Assembly: GCA_947652115.1 (NCBI GenBank)
Contig: OX393562.1
Coordinates: 21,990,151-22,054,150 of the forward strand
Length of the DNA stretch: 64,000 bases
Direction: 5' to 3'
Source: Blastomussa wellsi
Taxonomy: Eukaryota > Cnidaria > Anthozoa > Scleractinia > Plerogyridae
Position 1 is the first letter of the stretch. Each line of letters opens with the position of its first letter. Positions 24,404-38,206 of the stretch are shown here, piece after piece. The translations under genes and the position numbers were made by a program. The notes beneath the pieces were generated by a model. The model saw nothing but the letters and a program-made list of their open reading frames with translations, did not search any database and was not told the origin of the DNA.

Positions 24404-25537
24404 TCAAAGAGGAGTCGTAGACACGTGAGAGTTCCTTTTGATTGTCTTTGCTCTCCAGGGAGACATGTCAGGAGTAGTAACCAATGTCGGCACTGAGGTA
24501 GTGCGCAATTGCAATTGGTCGAAAACATGTCTTTGTCTTTCGCAAATATCCTGGAGTATCGCTTTTGTTTCCCTCCTTAAATTTTCACTGAAGACAATAA
24601 AGAGCCAGGGATGTATTGCAGCATTGGCGTGCGCAACCCAGTGAAGCAGTGTCGTGATAACAAAAGGAATGCTGTGGTATCTATCGCTTTCAAATACCCT
24701 TATTATGTGACAAACGTGAACAGGAAGCCAACAGAATGCAAAAACAGCGACAACTGTCATCAACATCTTGATTACTCCTCGGGCGTTCCTTGCTCGCTTG
24801 GCATGCGCCATCTGGTTAATACTTCCCGGTGGCTTATGATTCCATAGGAATTTGGCAATCAGCGAATAGAGGACTGCCATGATGACAAGCGGGGCGGCAT
24901 AGGTGATGACAACTTTAACAATCATTTCCACTTGAGAAAGGGTAACAGATAACTCCTCCTGCTCGTGCCAATGAGGATAGCACACAGCACCCTCGTCGTC
25001 TTCGTCTTCTGCCTGGTACTTGTACAGTTCCCAACAGAAAATCAATCCGGAAAACAGCCAAACGACCATAATATACCGCGCCACGGACCTGGGTGACAGT
25101 GGCCTCTTGTTCTGACGAAGCGTGCCCACAGTCGCCAAATATCGGTCGGCTGCAATGATGGTGAGGGTCCAGATGGAAGCGCAAATGGCGACGGTCAAGA
25201 AAAATGGAATTAACTTGCAAAGTATTGTCCCTGTCATGCCTGATATCCAGCAGTTTCCACAGAAGACGACAGGTACTGTGAAGGCAGAGGCTGTTATCAC
25301 GTTCAAGAGATCAGCAACTGCTGTATTGACCAAAAGCCAGTTAAAAGGGTTTTGACGAATGCTCGAACGTGTTCGCACAATGTGAATGATTAGTAAATTA
25401 CCCAGGAATGAGATCAGGAGGATGATCGCGTAAGCACTGATGACGATACTCTTTGTGTGGACACTGACCTCCATGACGTGTTCCTCTTCGAGTTCCTCGT
25501 CATCAAATGATTCGACATCATTGTCCGTCGTATTCAT
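24404..25537 (-). CDS. Class A peptide-type GPCR, tandem copy 2 (intronless)
   Basis: A 377-residue paralogue of the receptor at 11,549-12,691, about 40 residues different. All landmarks are kept: N47, D76, C107, DRY 131-133, C186, CWLP 269-272, and the same unusual TM7 HPWLF (H309-F313). It has an N-glycosylation site (NTT) and acidic N-terminal and ECL2 segments (EELEEEH, QAEDEDDEGAVC). Differences cluster in TM5, TM6/ECL3 (VFESDRYHSIP versus VFYTDRYDSIP) and the C-terminal tail; roughly residues 28-132 are identical. A frame stop lies just upstream, so Met1 is the only start. The frame is intact and both copies look expressed-type rather than dead, but expression cannot be judged from sequence. 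Confidence 0.93.
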   Translation of the reverse strand: MNTTDNDVESFDDEELEEEHVMEVSVHTKSIVISAYAIILLISFLGNLLIIHIVRTRSSIRQNPFNWLLVNTAVADLLNVITASAFTVPVVFCGNCWISGMTGTILCKLIPFFLTVAICASIWTLTIIAADRYLATVGTLRQNKRPLSPRSVARYIMVVWLFSGLIFCWELYKYQAEDEDDEGAVCYPHWHEQEELSVTLSQVEMIVKVVITYAAPLVIMAVLYSLIAKFLWNHKPPGSINQMAHAKRARNARGVIKMLMTVVAVFAFCWLPVHVCHIIRVFESDRYHSIPFVITTLLHWVAHANAAIHPWLFIVFSENLRRETKAILQDICERQRHVFDQLQLRTTSVPTLVTTPDMSPWRAKTIKRNSHVSTTPL

Positions 25538-26787
25538 TGTTTTCTGTCAAGTCAAAACCTGCCGAAAGGCACAAAAACGAACGTATTAGAAAAATTATTT
25601 GTTGAATATTTGAGATAAAACAACTCGCACAATATAAACAGTACAACTCTTCATTTTTTCGGAAACGTACAGACGTGCCTGATCAGTGATTATTTCCTTA
25701 ACTCGACCAATCAACATTGTTTTATGACGATCCAATTTGAATAAAATAAATGGACTGTTTGCTGTCCTAACACTCAGCTTGACGTTTCGCTGTCGTCGAA
25801 GCAAATAAAGGGCTATTGAGTTTAGTGCGGGTTCATTATTTATTGAAGGAAACTATTGTAAGGAATTGTATACGTCAGCTGAGTTTTGTGGAGCCACTCA
25901 TTGTCTTTTATTTTACATCTCGTTGGCCGTATATATGCAAATGCACGCTGTTTTCTAGAAAGACAATCCATGAAAGGTTGTAAATTCAGTATACAATCAA
26001 AATTAGATTTTCCAATTTTCACGACTTATGACATCGAGTGATCGCCACGGATCATTATGTGTGGCAACCACTTAATTTACAAACATTTTTACAATCAACA
26101 ACAGCAACAGCAACAACCTTTACAAGAGCTCTTTAAAAAGTAGCGCGGCACGGGTCGTCGAAGTGAACATAAATATCGTATGTAAACACAAAGAATTTTC
26201 TCACTCTTTATCGAAATAATGATGTCGCCAAAAAAAGCAAGAATAATAATGAAAACCACACTCATACACCTGAAATCAATGCTAAGTATAAAATGTCTTG
26301 TTTTTAAACTAGCGAGATATATGAGGGCTAAAAGCACATTAGTTCAATTAAAAAACCTGAAAACATACCATCTTATACTCACGAGCCTTACCTTGTCTCT
26401 CTTGTCAAACGAAAAATTACTAGTTTTCCTCAGTTCCTGTTTTTTTTTTTCAGAGAAGAACTTCAACCTAATTTCAAATGGCAGTTGAGTGTAATGCGTC
26501 GAGCTGGCCTTTGTTTTGCGTCGCCAAGGTAAACTGATTATTCTTCAGAATAGTGAATCTTATGCCAGATCTCTTGCATAACAGATTTTGAAAAATATTC
26601 AGGGAAACCTATAAATGACGTGATAGATATCATAATGCAAAAATAAATAATGGTATTCTTTAGGCGGATGCAATTTGTAGGAAAAATAAACATCTGTAGA
26701 CTAAACTGTCGTTCTTTAGGCGAATGCAATTTGTGGGTAATACATGCTACTTCCACATACAAATAAAAATAGAATTTGCAAATTTCT

Positions 26788-28148
26788 CTCGCTCTGCAAC
26801 GAGGGCGATTTGTCAAAATACGCGTGAAATTAATCCTTACAGTGCCCGAGGGCACATTGCGATGTTTATCACATAAAGGGCAAAATAATTCGGGCGCTTA
26901 AGCCCCTTGAATGCCAATCAGGATCAAGTAATCATGCCATCATCTTGATATAATACCAAAAGTGCCCTCGTGATTAAGAAAATAATGCCCTCTGTCTCAG
27001 CCAATCAGCGTTCAGTAATTTTGCCCCGTATGTGATAAGTATGGGTAATCAAATAATGACGTTTTGTCAAAATTCTTATAATTTCCCGGGCCTTTTAGAC
27101 GAGGGAAATTATTGGAATTAAACAAAACGCAAGTTAAATTATTTTCTAATTTCACGAGTATGCGATTTGATTATTATATCGTAGGTGACAAATTACGCTC
27201 ACAATCGTTGGGCTTTGACTTGTTTATTGTATCGAGAAATTTCGCGCCAATCGCTTCCATAGCAATTTTATAATTTCACATGTGAAAATACAAATTAACG
27301 CGGCAGAAAGCAAGCGCTCCGCGTGCCGCAACGGCCCTGCGACAAGGAAAACCACTACTCGCAGGGTAGCCGCAAATGGCTCCAGGCGAGCCGCTTTTAC
27401 ATTATCGGCCCTGAAGGTGATTGGTTCACCCTCCATCATCCCATGAATTTAAACCAATACGTTACGTTTGGACCTATTCAGACGCGGGAAAACCATTGAG
27501 GTGCGTACGGGCGAACAGCAAGCTTTGGAGTTCAGTTTCACGCTAAACGAATTTTTAGAAGGAAAAATCAGTCTGTTTGTCATAAATGGGTAACATGCAG
27601 ACAAAAAAGTCGGATTTAAACTTGAAGCTAGGCTAGAAGCACCAGCCAGAAGAAACAAAGAGAGCACTTCTTGTCGCCTTTACGAGAAGCGAAACATCGT
27701 TCACTTGACTACTACTATTGATCATTAGCAAGCGCGGGAAATGATGAGAAGGTGGCAAACGATTGAAGACGTATTAGAGCTCGGTTGAAGTACTACGAGA
27801 ATTTTACACCGACGTTTAACTGGAAATTGTAAGTTCGTTAAATATTATAATTATTCATGAGTTCGTACTTCATTGGTGATTATTTTTAGAAACATTGTAA
27901 ATATCCGCAACTACATACGTACAAAACATATCGGTCTTCATAAACAGTTATAACACTGATTTTCAATTTGAAGTAAGTTCTCACTTGTATTCTTGAAAAC
28001 GTGATTAAATTTGTTAGTTATCAGGAGATTATTTTGGCTTATATATTGACAATAAGGATAATAAAATGACTTTTATTGGGAATATTGTTTATTTGCACCC
28101 TTGTAGTGTCATTTGCGATCCTTGCGCTTCGCGCCCGTGGAATGATTG
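26788..28148. other. Copy-2-specific segment
   Basis: This has no counterpart in copy 1. It contains 'gtgcccgagggcaca' and 'gtgccctcgtgattaagaaa' motifs around 26,860-26,985 and locally higher G+C at 27,290-27,420. The motifs look like a repeat with inverted ends, but no boundaries or coding region are clear. Confidence 0.45.
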
Positions 28149-28900
28149 GAACCGTTGGGAAGGAATTTTTTTAATTATATGCAGTAAATCGGTCGGTTAG
28201 TTAACCGCACTATAGGAACAAAATGCCCCCACGCAGATGAAACAAACATACATACGAATTTTAAATTTACGATCAAACAGGGATACTGACAGTTTTACGA
28301 CAGTCTTTTTTTCGTCGTGACGTTACATAACCAAAACCTGTTCCATTAACTACATCTTATCAAGATTATTTGCAAATTCTCATTATGTACGAGCGCCATA
28401 CTATAATAATTATGATAATTAATTGTAAAGTTTGTATTTGAACTTTTATTATCTAAACCAGCGAATAAAAAGAAGAAATATAAACTTTCTATGGCATCGC
28501 GGCTCTGCTCCTAAGACATTTCGCCTTTCCAAAACGTGCCTATTCAGATTTATTTACTTGTTTTATATCATTTCAATAGATTGAAAAGGTATCAGTCAGT
28601 GTGAAAACATAGGTTGAATGCTCTTTTTTCCGTAATGAAAAAGTTATTTGCGGATGTCTTCTTTCCGCAATCTACTTGACGTAAATTTGCAATTTATCAA
28701 TTCTTGCTCTGGAGCTCACTTGACAACAATGCTGAGTGGACTTCGACAAGCTAAAAGCTTTTAAAAGTTTATTAATATTTAGTAACATCTTGTTCATACG
28801 TGAGAAGGCTGACCCAGAGAAACAAATGCACGCTGACAAGCTTTCAGGAAACGTCTTACAAAATGAATTTACTATCAGTATACTATCACGATCATGGTGT

Positions 28901-29003
28901 GATATATCAAACACGAGACAGTGTTTCATCAGGATATCCAAACTAACGAACTTCGAGGTGTTTGGATAGCCGATGAAACACTGTCTCGAGTGTTTGATAT
29001 ATC
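28901..29003. repeat. Palindromic MITE core (103 bp) in copy 2
   Basis: The sequence gatatatcaaacacgagaca ... tgtctcgagtgtttgatatatc pairs end to end with a small centre. The insertion continues to about 29,110. Copy 1 at 15,790-15,815 runs through without it, so the site is empty there. A degenerate relative lies at 5,690-5,845. Confidence 0.8.
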
Positions 29004-32000
29004 TTCTCAATCGAAACAAAAACTAAGGAGTATACGGCGAAATAAAATCGTCAAAATCTATGCTAATTAAGATCCGTATCGGGTATCCAAACCTCCTTCA
29101 CGGTTATGATTAAGATATAATCTCAGCTGAAATGTTCCATTGTTGTGGTGATACAAGATTGATTCTATAAATTCAATGTCCTGTTTACATTTGGGCATGT
29201 TGTACCTTTTTGTACTTTTAGCATTTGTCACTTTTTAGCGGTCTTCCTTGTTTGTTAAGATCAAAGATATTAGAGGTTTCTTCAGGGGAACGGGCTCAGA
29301 GCTCAGCACCCACGACATATGGAATTCAGATAGATCAAGAAATATAAAAGGAAAAACTTTTGCACACTGTTCCATAACCATTATGCTTAAGTGAGATTAA
29401 ATCATTATTGAATCACTGCATCGAAGCATACCTCTTGGGAGCTGTAAGTACGGTCATGTACGTTCGGACACACTAAGTACGAAGGCAACATCGACTTAAA
29501 CCAAAAATCACTGCCTTAAAACGATCGCGACCTTGACAGAACTTTTATATAGCCAGGGCGAAGTGAAATTTGCACAGTTCACTGGCAGTTGTTCAGTTTC
29601 CTTAACTTGCGACACGTTGTATTAATGCGATCTCACTTACGCCTTAAAACGCCCGATTCTACATCCTGTTCTACTCCAGACTGAAGCAGACCAAGAGAAA
29701 ATTTAAAACCAGTAATACTGGTTCAAAACAACAATAACTATATGATCGATATAATCAGGAAATGTATACATTACAAATAAAAGTAATGCTTGTTGGTGAT
29801 TAATCTGGGGGAGAATTCTTTTAGCGAAAAATTGCAAATAATTTCAGCTACACAAAAATATTAAAAAATAACTTCCCAGTGACATTTGGAAAGTTGGAGT
29901 CTCGCACCAAATTTGATCATGAGATCCTAACAGTAATTATTAGGGAAGATATACGGGTTCTGCTTTCGAATCAGTCTACAAATATTACAACAGTAGTCGC
30001 CGAGGCCTCCGGAATGAGAATATTTAAAGGACACAGACACTGATGAACACAAGCATTTTTTAACTGTAAATATAAATTGTAGATGTCATTTGCTATTTTA
30101 GCAACTGATCAAAGATCCGATATTTTTACGCTTAAAAATACTTTTAGAGGTACAGATACTGGAGGTACTTGTTTTGCCTGATAAATTCAACAGTTGTCTA
30201 TTTGGAGTCACAAGTAGTTCTTTGAATAAAATGAAAAGTCCTCGTTTTTGAATGAATTACTTGAACTTCCTTGCCAAGCTCGAAGCTTTCAAGTTGCTTT
30301 CTTCTCCTGAAACTGTTTGTTCAGTTGGTGCATTCAGTACAGTTCATATCAGGGTAAACGTTAAGCGAAAGTGCGATTTATAAAAGCAGATATTCCGACT
30401 ATTGTTTAGGTGTTATGGTGTAGTTAGAATGCTGTCAACAATCTTAGCAAAGTCATCTTCGAACTTTCAGTTCGTGGTTTTCTTCAAGTTTCCGGCCTCT
30501 ATGGATTTCTTGCGACAACCAGTTGGCGAAATTCCCAAGCTGTTCTTTTCACGACTCTCACTATTAAAATACGGTTTATATGAACAGGATATGAAAAAAG
30601 AGTTAAAAATAAGAAAAAGAAGAAAAAGACCCCAACAACAACAAGAACTGTGGAAGCTCGATTTTTGCCTCAGACTAAATTAATGTTTTTGGAGATTTCA
30701 TGATGTGAACTTTGATGATAAAGTCAATTAAGGGGATGCCAAGTTCTCTTATGTCAATTTTTTCGGATTTGGAACACTGAGAGTTCACAATATGTGTGAA
30801 AAACAATCAAATTAATAAAGAATTTTAACAAGGGAGGCAACTGTTCACGATACGATTTGAACACACTGAGCAAACTCGCTTTGAAGTCTCTTCTTCGCCT
30901 TTTAAAAACCAAAATCTACACCGAGAAGAAAGGTGGATAATTAGTGGATATTTTAACTGAAATTTACCTGAAAAGACGCAGACGCGATGATTTCGAGACA
31001 GAACTCTAGCTCCTTTTTGCAGTGTACCTCGAGATTATTTTCCCTAATAGATGAGGTCTGTTACCTTGGCACTAAACGTCAAAACACTTACGCTGCTTCC
31101 CTCATAAAGATGTTTTTATTTATTTATTTATTTTTGAATTTAATTCAATATTTATCCAGGTGCATTCAATTTAGTAGAACTAGTTTCCTCTCCCCGGCCC
31201 CTAAGTCAAAAATTGCAAAATAGCCAGGTGGAATTGCCCCGAAATGAAAACAAGAGGGAAGAACAAAGACTGGGATTGCGCCGGTCTCGATCATTTTTTG
31301 ACTGAGCTGAAGGGGAACGTGTTTGCGCAAAAACATCTTTGTGGGCGAGGCAGCGTAAGTGACTTGACGGGAACCAAAAGTAAAACTGGTGTCCAGACTT
31401 CTGCATCATAGAGTATGCACAACGACTACCGCGTTCCTTCCGCCTTGATACCTGCGTAAGACGACTGGGCGAAAACCGGCGGCCATAATCCAGAAAGGCG
31501 TGCACGGCAGGTTTTTAAAGTTTACGTTGACACTAGCTTGCATCTTTAATAAAAGACAACCATGTTTTGGTCGATTGACAGCAGTCAAAACTACGTATCC
31601 GCTGACCAGTCTAGTATCACATGACTATATGGACTCAGGGATCAGTCATCGAAGTAATTTTTTAAGTTAACCGCTGACCAGATTCACCGTATTCACGTGT
31701 TCACCGTATCGCGAGCTTTTTTGCAATCCATGGTAATGACAGGGTTTTGTAAGTTTTCATAGTTATTGGCAGCAAAATTCCTGTGATCTTTCTTGAGTAT
31801 CTGCGTGGGTCAGGCGTATTTGGCAACTTTAATGACAGTACCATCCATCAGAACATTTTCACAACTTTTTAAAGAACTATAACAAAAAATGAGAGTTCCG
31901 CTTTAAAGCTTGGTTAAATCTGTATATTGGAAACACAAAATGCATCTAGCGAGTGAGATTCTGCTGCCGTTATAAAATACCACATTGCAAGTGTACATGA

Positions 32001-32084
32001 AGAATAAATGTTTTGAATTCTTCCTGATTTAAATACAGGATACAATTTCAAATCAAGTTATTTAATCAACACTGAAATGGCATC

Positions 32085-32190
32085 AACAGAAACTCGGAAA
32101 AACTCCGACTCCCAGATGGGATTTGAGCCCACGACCCTCCGTGATCTAGTCGGATCACTGACTAACCACTGAGCTACTGGAGACTCTATG
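32085..32190 (-). repeat. tRNA-derived SINE
   Basis: The minus strand reads CCAGTAGCTCAGTGGTTAG (A box), then GGGCTCAAATCCCATC (B box) and TGGGAGTCGGA. The order and spacing are tRNA-like, but the cloverleaf is imperfect and a non-tRNA body follows. It lies in the 31,975-33,105 insertion found only in copy 2. Confidence 0.6.
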
Positions 32191-32778
32191 GTGAGCAAAG
32201 GTCAAATGTGGGTTTTGACTGGAACTGCATCGCGCGGTTACTCATAATAGTAAATTGTTGACTATCTTCCTTCCAAGTCACGACCAATAAATATCATGCA
32301 CATAGCAAAAACAGCTTGTCTATATGTTGCTTGAAATGTATCCAAGTATGGTGAGGTGCAATGGAGAACAGCCTTCAACCCCTCAAGGATTTATTCTGTC
32401 CCACCGAGTTTACTTCTCGGTTTGAAAGAATTATCTGCATGTATGCAATTGCAAAAAAACAAACATTTCCCGACCCTTGGCTAGTTCATGATACGTGTTT
32501 CCTGATTCTTAATTCTAAATAAAGAAAAAGACGCATTTAATATAACGGAATGAGCTGTTTTCCTTTCAGTCGCTCAATTCATTAGCGATTGTCTATTCTT
32601 GCGAGGATTATGACCCCAAAAGACCTAAATCTGTAATTAAAACGTGCCCAAAGTCTTATAAACATAATTTTTAAAAAGTAGTTTAGAAAAAATATCTTGC
32701 GGACCTTCCACATGTGAAAAACATTCCTACAGCCAACTTTGACTAAAACAAATATGCACTGGAAATTTTTTGTCGCCA

Positions 32779-32796
32779 CCCCCCCCCCCCCCCCAC
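32779..32796. repeat. Poly-C tract
   Basis: A run of about 17 C on the plus strand within the copy-2-specific insertion. Confidence 0.9.
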
Positions 32797-34281
32797 CCTC
32801 CAGGATTTTTAATGGTCCACCCCTTATTGAAATTTGTTTAACTTGGAAAATGCTGACGAACTGTCCACGGAAATAAATTACCTATGGCGACGTTAAAGTG
32901 AGGAAAAAGAAAGAAAACGCCATGCGCTCACGTTCTCGAGAAAACATAAAATTTGGCCATTTCACGTTGTTGTTTTACATATGACGGCACAGAAATGTAC
33001 AAAACTATAAAACGCACGTGCGAAGCGATTATTTTTGCTCATTGAAATTATTGTTTTGTGGCGTTCTCGTTGCCGTTCCCGTCCCAGTTGCTAAAAATAT
33101 TTTCTCCCTGGCTAGGCGACGTGATTGACTGCTGTGCAAGTCGGCCACTATCATCCCTAACGCAGCCGTGATTTATCTTTGTCTTTATTATTACCTTTTG
33201 AGTAAAAATTTTTGTAAATTTTTCGAACAAAAAAGATAAAATAATCCACACATTAATTTTCATTCATTACATCTGGTTTGAAACTAAATTGTTATGGGAA
33301 CCTACAATAAATCGTAGTAATTATGGTTGACCGATTGACTTAAGTTGTTTTCTCTGCCGAGATAAATTGAACCGTTTATTCAGCTGCCCCAATTAACATA
33401 ACAGATTCTATACATTGTAAAAATAAAAATGAAAAATGGGGAAAACAAGAACGCCTCCGAGTCTCTTATATAACAGAAATTGTTTTATAAAAAATATAAT
33501 TTATGGAAAAAGATAACATTCTCGGTTTCAAGATAATGTGGTCTTAGCTACGAGGTATGCATCAGTAATTAAACATTGTCAAATACTGAGCCATATTTAG
33601 TGTGCACGGTCATGAATTTGGGGAGAATTGGCTTTGGGAAACATATGCTATTTTCACTACCGCTTGCTACGAATTTTAGCGGGATGAAAATGATCATACC
33701 TCTCCTTGAAAATTTAACTACAAAACACTTTTAGATTCCAAATAACTGTCCATTCGGAGAGTGCTTCTGAGAACTCTAATAATTGAGGTACATTTCAGAG
33801 AACTGTGGCTCATCAGAACAGCTCTTTAATTATATTCTGGTCAGTTCCATAACAGGAAGCAACTTGGAGCTATGTTGCTACTATACCTGTTTAGCGGAAT
33901 TATGTCGGATTACCATCAACTCAACAGTACTGCACTGCGAGTGGAGAGAGGATTACGGATTGGTACCATCGAAAGGCCACACGGAGTGGGGTACACCATA
34001 AAAATGTTATATTTTGTTTATGCACGGGTATAAGTTTGGAATTTTTCTTGGCAGTTTCTCTCAGAAATACTACTTCATTAAATACTACTTGATTACATGG
34101 ATTATACGCCTACTTATACGCCACTAACAAGTGAAGGACTCCTGAGAACACTAGCCAGTTGAACGGCCTTTACGCCGGTCATGATTATTTGCAAAACGGT
34201 AGGAACTTAGGCCAGGCGGATAGAGATATGATAATAAGCTACTTTGATGGCGCTGTAGCACAGATCTAGATAATAAGTAAT

Positions 34282-35270
34282 TAGTAAATTCTCAACTCCG
34301 GTTATTGCATTTCTAACTCTCTGAATGATTCGCAAACACCGGTTAATAGTGAGAGGGCCATGCTTTTACAATTTTGCTCTCCGCGAGAAGAAATGTTTAC
34401 AAAAGATGACTCAGACTCATTAAATACGAAAAGCATTTAACGTAAAAAAACGACCTCTAATTAGCACGAAGTTCGATGCGAAGCATTACAATTAATTATT
34501 TAATCATAAATGCAACAAAAAGGAGTGAATATTTATAGTAGTATTAACACGGCGTTTACGGTCAGATTTGCCCAGAGAGTGAAAAAAGACAAAAAAGAGT
34601 TTCACCATAAATTAGGAAAACAATTCAGTAAAGTTTGTTACGTTATGCTTGTAAAAGGTTTGTCTGTTCAAGCAGAGCAAAGCTTTCCCGGGAAAGATTT
34701 CAAACAAGCACAATAGATGTTGAAGACGAAGCGGCAAATTTTTGCGACGGTGTATACATCTTTAACTTCGAAGATCAATCTCTCATTTTCCATCCGTGGT
34801 AATCCTTGCAGAAATTGGCAGCTGATTTTATCCTTTAGTTAAGACGGATTCATCGTTTCTGCATCTTTCTGAGCTCACCTTCGTTTAAACACAGTTTTAC
34901 TGTTGAGTCTAACTTGATCAGTCGTGAGGTCGCTTGACAAGCATAAATATATGCTCAATTCGACTTGTACAAGGAATTCAGTGATCAGCTCCGCAATAAT
35001 TTTGGATCTTCCTGTTCAAACATCGAAACTCATTATTTTCCACGATAAAGACAGCTTTAGACCAGAAGCAACTGAGCCAGTTGCTTCTCTCGCTCACTCT
35101 CTTCGTGCGTTTCATTAAACACCACTGATTTTGTCACCTTTTCATACAATGGCTTCGCTTAGGTAAAACTGAAATGCCCGCATCATTAATACTTCGAAAA
35201 AACTGAACAAGCTTACTGTTTTAAAAATTCCTACGAGTATCGAAAATAACCGGAGTTGAGAATTTACCAA
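34282..35270. mobile_element. Non-autonomous TIR element, about 1 kb
   Basis: The left end agtaaattctcaactccgg and right end ccggagttgagaatttacc are inverted repeats of about 25 bp. Copy 1 is continuous across the site (about 20,005-20,015). The element carries no transposase. The right end of a related copy is at 54,799-54,944, where it is next to another MITE. Confidence 0.75.
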
Positions 35271-36261
35271 AATTATAATCAACGGTAAAAATAAAATTGT
35301 GGTAAAAAGAAGTGATTTTTTTGTGTAATTCTTTGCACTGTACAGTAATTTTATTTTTTTAGACGCACTGCACAGTAATTTTATTTTTTTGAGAAGCAAA
35401 CCTCCGTTCGTACAATAACACCTTGGAGACTCGAAATGTAAAAGGAGCACCCCAAGGCTTTAAAATTGGGAAGCATAAAAGAGCATAAATAGCAAATTAT
35501 CTGGAATATAAAAAATAAAAGAGAAATGAAGGGATATATATACGTACCTAATTCCGCCTAACAAATACACCTCAGCACGAAAATGAAAATGAATTCAAAA
35601 TAAGTAGAAGGCCCCACAATTAAGCTGAAAAGGGCTTGTTTACCTTGGCCTGACGTCTGACTGATGTGCATTTTGTAGTCAGAACCACCTAGGTAAACAT
35701 AATTAATTTATTCGCGTGTGTTTCGAGAATCAAAACTCGATATTATTCTCGCAACATTTCAATACAGCGTTAAAAAGACAATAGGCAAGAACGTTATTAG
35801 TGCCCACAATAAGCAGTGAGAGTGTGCTTGCATTTTAGGGAAAGTTGCTGATGGCAATTCTCCGATCCTTAGGAAAAACGAACAAGATGGTAACTAGCAG
35901 TTTTACTGACAATTCTTAGTGCACGAAACCCTAAAATCCATCTTAAAACCCTCAGTAAAGTTCTAAAATATTAAAACCTTGCATACGCGATAAGTGTTGT
36001 CAGCTAATATGGGGGCTAACCCAGTGCAAATACTGTTTACGCAGCTGACTCTATAGGGACAGATTTTGCAACCTATTTCGAAACAGGATGGGGATTTCAC
36101 AAGATTTTGGCCTGAGTCAAATTAATCGTTATTTCATTAGCTGCCTGTTACCTTTCCACTTCATGCCAAGTGGAGCATTAGGCCTAAACTTAACTGGGAC
36201 TGGGACTGAGCAATGGCGCGAAGACACGAATTTTGTGGGCTCCTATCATTTCTGAGTTTTA

Positions 36262-36905
36262 TTGTGCCATTCTCTCCTCTGTATGGAATTTTCTTCCCTA
36301 TTTAAGAGGAAAAGCCGAGGTAGTAAAAGCCCAACAGCTATCGAAACGGTTTCGAACGAATCCAAGCGGCTAAAAGAAGATCAACCAGTGTTTGAAGAAC
36401 ACGCTTCGGCAGCCATTCCTAGCACAAGCAGTGATTCAGGTGACGTAGTTCTTTCTGCGTTATTCATGGAAGATAATCTCGGTTCTAAAATGGATGAAAT
36501 ACTTACAAAACTTAACCAACTGGACAGCATTGGAAACCAAATAAAATCCCTGCACGACTCGATGGACCGCATTAATCAAACTGTTAACACCTTACAGACC
36601 GCGTTTAACCGCCTGAAAGAAGAGGTAAAGGACGCTGCGCAAAAAAAAGATAGCCTCGAAAAGAGCGTTAAATTTCTCGATGGAGAGGTAGAAGCTGGGA
36701 AAATAAACTCCAAGAATCGGAAGCCAATACCAAGTTAGAATTGGAGAAACTGCGCATCCAACTTTTAAACTACGAGATTTAAAACCGTCGCGAAAATTTA
36801 CGATTTTATGACATTCCAGAGGATGATGCAGAGGACTTAACGGAAGACGTCCTTCTCAACTTCCTCGAGAACCATACAAACTTCTCATCGACGGTAGGGA
36901 GGTAA
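36262..36905 (+). pseudogene. LINE ORF1 (nucleic-acid-binding protein), broken
   Basis: The first 158 codons (to 36,738) have a basic start and a coiled coil (KMDEILTKLNQL, IKSLHDSMDRINQTVNTLQ). A frame change near 36,717 continues as KLELEKLRIQLLNYEI, an in-frame stop, then NRRENLRFYDIPEDDAED, which is the signature opening of the L1 ORF1p RRM. It stops at 36,905. The rest of the RRM and C-terminal domain is missing, so 36,906-37,361 is noncoding debris. Confidence 0.75.
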
Positions 36906-37361
36906 AATATTATTCTTCTTGATAGTTTCTTTACACATGATATCAATCAGTTTTGTTAAGGACAGAAATGTTAAAGAATTCTCTGCGTTGTTGGCAGGTA
37001 AATGTCAGTTATTTATAGTTTTTCCATTTCCTCGGCTTTGATTCACTATTGATAGTCTCGTTTTTTGGTTTATTTACCTTCACGAGTACTCGCAATCAAA
37101 ATTGTTTTTCTTTTCGCCGATAAGTTAGGAGCTCACCAATTTGCGTGTGAGAGAGAGCAACACTTGGTCTCTCTCACTCGCAGCATTCCAACAGTTATTT
37201 TCCACTGGCTACGTTTTTATTGTTTTTCTTTTGTTTTTCATTTTGTGTGTGTTTTAATGTCGTTTAAACCACCGACCAATCAGGAACCAGGGGTGGCATA
37301 AGTTATGTATAAAGGGGTGACATAAGTTATGTCTTCAAAGTGATTAACAACCAATATAGCG

Positions 37362-38153
37362 ATGAAGCAAAACAATGTAAATAATTTACAATTTAAAGCT
37401 CTCCCTCTTAATGTCCGTGGAATTCGCACTTTCGAAAAGAGAAAAGGAATCTTTAATTGGCTAACTAAACAAAAGGCAAATATTTGCTTTCTCCAAGAGA
37501 CATACAGTACTAAAGATATTGAAAATCAATTGAAATCGCAATGGCGTGGTAATTTATTCTTCGCTCACGGTTCTCCTCGTAGTCGTTTGGTTGCCATACT
37601 CATACGAAATACGTTTGATTTTGAATCCAAATCTGTTAAGGCTGATGAGGAAGGAAGGTTTATTTTTTTAGAATGCACTAGACAGGATGTTCCCTTTCTG
37701 TTGCTAAACATTTACGCACCAAATACAACAACAATGCAATCCCAGTTTTTCGAAAAAGTAGCCAATCTTATCAACGAAGAAGATCACTACAAAGAATGTA
37801 CGATCTTACTTGGTGGAGATTTTAATGTAACTCTTAATCCCTCCATTGACGGTCTAGGTGGAAATCCGACTCTTAAAGAATCGGCCAAACGTCTCGATGA
37901 TGTGTTATTGGAGAACGAGTTAATTGATATTTGGAGAATTCGGAATCCTGGGAATAAAAGCGTTACTTGGAGACAAAAATCACCCTTTATTCAAAGACGA
38001 CTAGACTACTGGTTTATCAGCGATACATTACAAGATGACGTTACTAAAGCTGACATTGTACCTGCTATTAAAACCGACCACTCTGCAATAGTTCTTGAAA
38101 TAGATAGCATTAGGCGAACAACATCACGGTCCATCCTTTTGGAAATTAAATAA
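37362..38153 (+). pseudogene. LINE ORF2, APE-type endonuclease domain
   Basis: A 263-codon open frame with the endonuclease landmarks in order: NVRGI, the catalytic Glu in LQETY, LLNIYAPN, GGDFN, and the terminal TDHSAI block. This domain nicks target DNA to prime reverse transcription. ORF2 stops here, and the frame is resumed at 38,207 after a small shift, so the protein is split from its RT. Confidence 0.85.
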
Positions 38154-38206
38154 TAGCCTTCTGGAGGACAATAACTATGTTCTTCTGATGCGAATGTTCT
38201 TTTGAT

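Noticed and set aside
32100..32170. Possible minus-strand tRNA
   Set aside because: Cloverleaf is imperfect and a SINE body follows.
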